Assembly: GCF_946223165.1 (NCBI RefSeq)
Contig: NZ_CAMIBP010000005.1
Span: 1-64,000, forward strand
Length of the DNA: 64,000 bases
DNA from: an uncultured Corynebacterium sp.
GTDB taxonomy: Bacteria > Actinomycetota > Actinomycetes > Mycobacteriales > Mycobacteriaceae
Reading direction: 5' to 3'
In this document: positions 62,088 to 64,000 of the stretch, piece after piece
How the letters are laid out: every line of letters starts with the position of its first letter
Position numbering within the stretch: position 1 is the first letter of the stretch
The notes under the pieces: model-generated
What the model was told of the DNA's origin: nothing
Seen by the model: the letters and a program-made list of their open reading frames with translations, nothing else
Database searches by the model: none
Translations under genes and position numbers: made by a program

Positions 62088-63509
62088 ATGACCGACAACA
62101 ACACCTTCGTTGTGGTGGCGAACCGCCTGCCCGTTGATATGCAGACCGCCCCTGACGGCACCCGCACGTGGACGCCCTCGCCGGGCGGTCTTGTCGCGGC
62201 GTTGACCCCGGTGCTCGAACGCAACCAGGGCTGCTGGGTCGGCTGGCCCGGCGTCGTGGACGACGCCCCAGAGCCCTTCCGCACCGAAGAAGGCGTGCTG
62301 CTGCACCCGGTGCGCCTGACCCAGGCGGATTACGAAGGCTTCTACGAGGGCTTCTCCAACGCCACCCTGTGGCCGCTCTACCATGACCTCATCGTCACCC
62401 CCGAGTATGACCGCGACTGGTGGCACAGCTTCCGCGAGGTCAACCTCAAGTTCGCCGACGAGGTCGCTGCCGTCGCCGCCCCCGGCGCCACCGTGTGGGT
62501 GCAGGACTACCAGCTCCAGCTCGTGCCGGGGATCCTGCGCCAGAAGCGCCCCGATCTCACCATCGGCTTCTTCCTCCACATCCCGTTCCCCTCACCGGAT
62601 CTGTTCCAGCAGTTGCCCTGGCGTGAAGAATTGGTCCGCGGCCTCATGGGCGCCGATCTCATCGGTTTCCACCTCGAGTCCAACGCGCGCAACTTCCTCG
62701 CGCTGGCTCGCCGCCAGGGCTTCGACGTCTCCGGCGACGCATCCACCCGCGAGGTCACCGCGCACATCACGCTCAAGGACGGGCACCGCGTGGGCATCGG
62801 CGCGTTCCCCATCTCCATCGACGCCGCCACCATGTCCAGCTTCACCACGGCGGACCTCGGCGGTGCTGAGCGCCTCCATGCCGAACTCGGCCGCGAGCGC
62901 ACCGTCATCCTGGGCGTTGACCGCCTGGACTACACCAAAGGCATCCTTCAGCGCCTCATCGCCTTCGAGGAGCTCCTTGAGACCGGAGCGCTCAGTCCCA
63001 AGGAAGTCTGCTTGGTGCAGCTGGCCACGCCGTCGCGCGAACGTATCGACCACTACCGCGCCACCCGTTCCAAGTTGGAGGAGGCCGTTGGCCGTATCAA
63101 CGGGCGCTTCGGGCAGATCGGCCAGCCGGTCGTGCACTACCAGCACACCTCGGTGAGCAAGACCATCCTGCGCCGGTACTACAAGATGGCCGACGTCATG
63201 ATCGTCACCCCGTTCAAGGACGGCATGAACCTCGTGGCCAAGGAGTACGTCGCCTGCCACGGCGATGGCTCCGGAGCCCTTGTGTTGTCCGAATTTGCGG
63301 GCTCCGCCGCAGAGCTCACCCAGGCGTACCTGTGTAACCCCTTCGATATCGAGTCCGTCAAGCGCGCCCTGCGCTCGGCCGTCAAGGGGCTCAAGGAGCA
63401 ACCCGAGGTCCTTGCCGAGCGCATGCACGCCATGCACAACCAGGTCATGGAACACGACGTCGACCTGTGGGCGTCATCCTTCCTCACGGCCCTGGCGGAG
63501 AAGCGCTAA
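62088..63509 (+). CDS. otsA: Trehalose-6-phosphate synthase
   Basis: A 473-residue GT20 glycosyltransferase that makes trehalose 6-phosphate from UDP- or GDP-glucose and glucose 6-phosphate. Family motifs are VVANRLPV at the start, WVQDYQLQLVPGILR, FFLHIPFPS, ILGVDRLDYTKGI and the nucleotide-sugar loop DGMNLVAKEYVAC. The product feeds trehalose, needed for osmotic protection and as the carrier of corynomycolates. The stop codon overlaps the next start (TAATG). Confidence 0.96.
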   Translation: MTDNNTFVVVANRLPVDMQTAPDGTRTWTPSPGGLVAALTPVLERNQGCWVGWPGVVDDAPEPFRTEEGVLLHPVRLTQADYEGFYEGFSNATLWPLYHDLIVTPEYDRDWWHSFREVNLKFADEVAAVAAPGATVWVQDYQLQLVPGILRQKRPDLTIGFFLHIPFPSPDLFQQLPWREELVRGLMGADLIGFHLESNARNFLALARRQGFDVSGDASTREVTAHITLKDGHRVGIGAFPISIDAATMSSFTTADLGGAERLHAELGRERTVILGVDRLDYTKGILQRLIAFEELLETGALSPKEVCLVQLATPSRERIDHYRATRSKLEEAVGRINGRFGQIGQPVVHYQHTSVSKTILRRYYKMADVMIVTPFKDGMNLVAKEYVACHGDGSGALVLSEFAGSAAELTQAYLCNPFDIESVKRALRSAVKGLKEQPEVLAERMHAMHNQVMEHDVDLWASSFLTALAEKR

Positions 63510-64000
63510 TGCGCGGTGCCTTCCTGCGCCCCCGCGGCGCAGCGCTGAAGGCCGCGGCTGCGGCCGTGGCCTTAAGCGCTGCCCTACTCAGCGGATGTGG
63601 TTCGTCCGACGACACGGAACAGGCCCCCGGCAATCACGAGGTCATGGACAAGTCCTGGCAAGTCATCGGCATTTACACCACGCCCGACGGCCCCAGCACC
63701 ATCCCCGACTCCGTGCCAATCGCGCCGTCCATGACGTTCGGTTCACACGGCATCGTGGGCACCAGCGGCTGCGCCCAGTTCCGCGCCCGCGCCTCGTACT
63801 TCCGCGGGACCGAGGACGCCGCGGTCAACGACGCCGACAACCTGCGCATCGATGGCATCGAGTGGGACAGCACGCGCGACGGATGCACCGGCGAGTCCCT
63901 GTGGGCCCACAATCAGATCGTGCGCCTTATCACCGAGGACAGTGCCTTCGACATGAAGGTCGATACCGTCAACCAGCTCATCCTCACCCTGCGTACCGAC
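63509..64000 (+). CDS. Lipoprotein with META/HslJ-like segment (cut by window end)
   Basis: Partial; 164 codons without a stop. The signal peptide ends in the lipobox LLSGC with Cys30, so it is a membrane-anchored lipoprotein. The segment MTFGSHGIVGTSGCAQFRARASYF resembles the META/HslJ domain (TF...G..GCN.F). It starts at an ATG overlapping the otsA stop by one base. In C. glutamicum, as I recall, a gene of unknown function lies between otsA and otsB at this place. Function unknown. Confidence 0.8.
   Translation, partial: MRGAFLRPRGAALKAAAAAVALSAALLSGCGSSDDTEQAPGNHEVMDKSWQVIGIYTTPDGPSTIPDSVPIAPSMTFGSHGIVGTSGCAQFRARASYFRGTEDAAVNDADNLRIDGIEWDSTRDGCTGESLWAHNQIVRLITEDSAFDMKVDTVNQLILTLRTD

Overview
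The window is about 64 kb of chromosomal DNA from a Corynebacterium. The evidence is a RamA-type regulator beside cysK-cysE, mycothiol synthesis (mshD), two secreted mycolyltransferase-like esterases, quinone-dependent pyruvate oxidase, ThrE, OtsA and a PhoS/PhoR pair. As I remember it, the order ramA-cysK-cysE, then cat-dus-phoU-pstBACS-mshD, then the pur genes, then phoSR-pqo-MFS-TetR-thrE-otsA matches the C. glutamicum chromosome. Coding density is high and codon use is GC-rich. I see no IS element, prophage, CRISPR array or rRNA gene inside the window. The beta-oxidation genes and the long single-chain PurL differ from C. glutamicum, so a different species group is likely. I cannot name the species.

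Layout. 1-4.5 kb: murA, ramA, cysK, cysE and a small acetyltransferase. 4.5-7.2 kb: a Glu-Asp-(VWA gene)-Asp-Phe tRNA cluster, in which two copies of tRNA-Asp that look identical bracket a von Willebrand A membrane protein whose signal peptide is frameshifted. 7.3-12.8 kb: csoR, a zinc alcohol dehydrogenase, tRNA-Lys, the CoA-transferase cat, a tRNA-dihydrouridine synthase and phoU. 13.2-18.5 kb: pstSCAB and mshD. 18.6-26.6 kb: LmeA-like protein, lipid kinase, nitrobindin-like protein, pabC, ygfZ, a DUF3073 protein, purM, purF and a sterol-carrier protein. 26.6-33.5 kb: a complete beta-oxidation module (thioesterase, MaoC hydratase, FabG-type reductase, thiolase, acyl-CoA oxidase). 33.5-36.7 kb: hemolysin III and two overlapping mycolyltransferase-like genes. 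36.7-49.8 kb: purL, a DUF2334 protein, ptrB, a PadR regulator, purC, a secreted protein of unknown function, purB, purD and a HIT protein. 50-64 kb: phoS-phoR, a MerR/TipAS regulator, a PLP enzyme, two MFS transporters, pqo, a TetR regulator, tRNA-Thr, thrE, a protein with a histone-H1-like tail, otsA and the start of a lipoprotein gene.

The genes support several joint functions. Phosphate uptake (pst, phoU) and its probable controller (phoRS) both lie here, with 11-bp direct repeats upstream of pstS. Six purine genes (purF, M, L, C, B, D) are spread over 26 kb, all on the minus strand. RamA sits near likely targets of carbon control (cat, the alcohol dehydrogenase).

The most unusual observation is a DNA word, GGCGGCATCGGCA. 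I count eleven copies in the window, ten on the plus strand. They occur in two reading frames and once in intergenic DNA, so protein coding does not fully explain them. I read all coordinates and motifs by eye; no database search was run.
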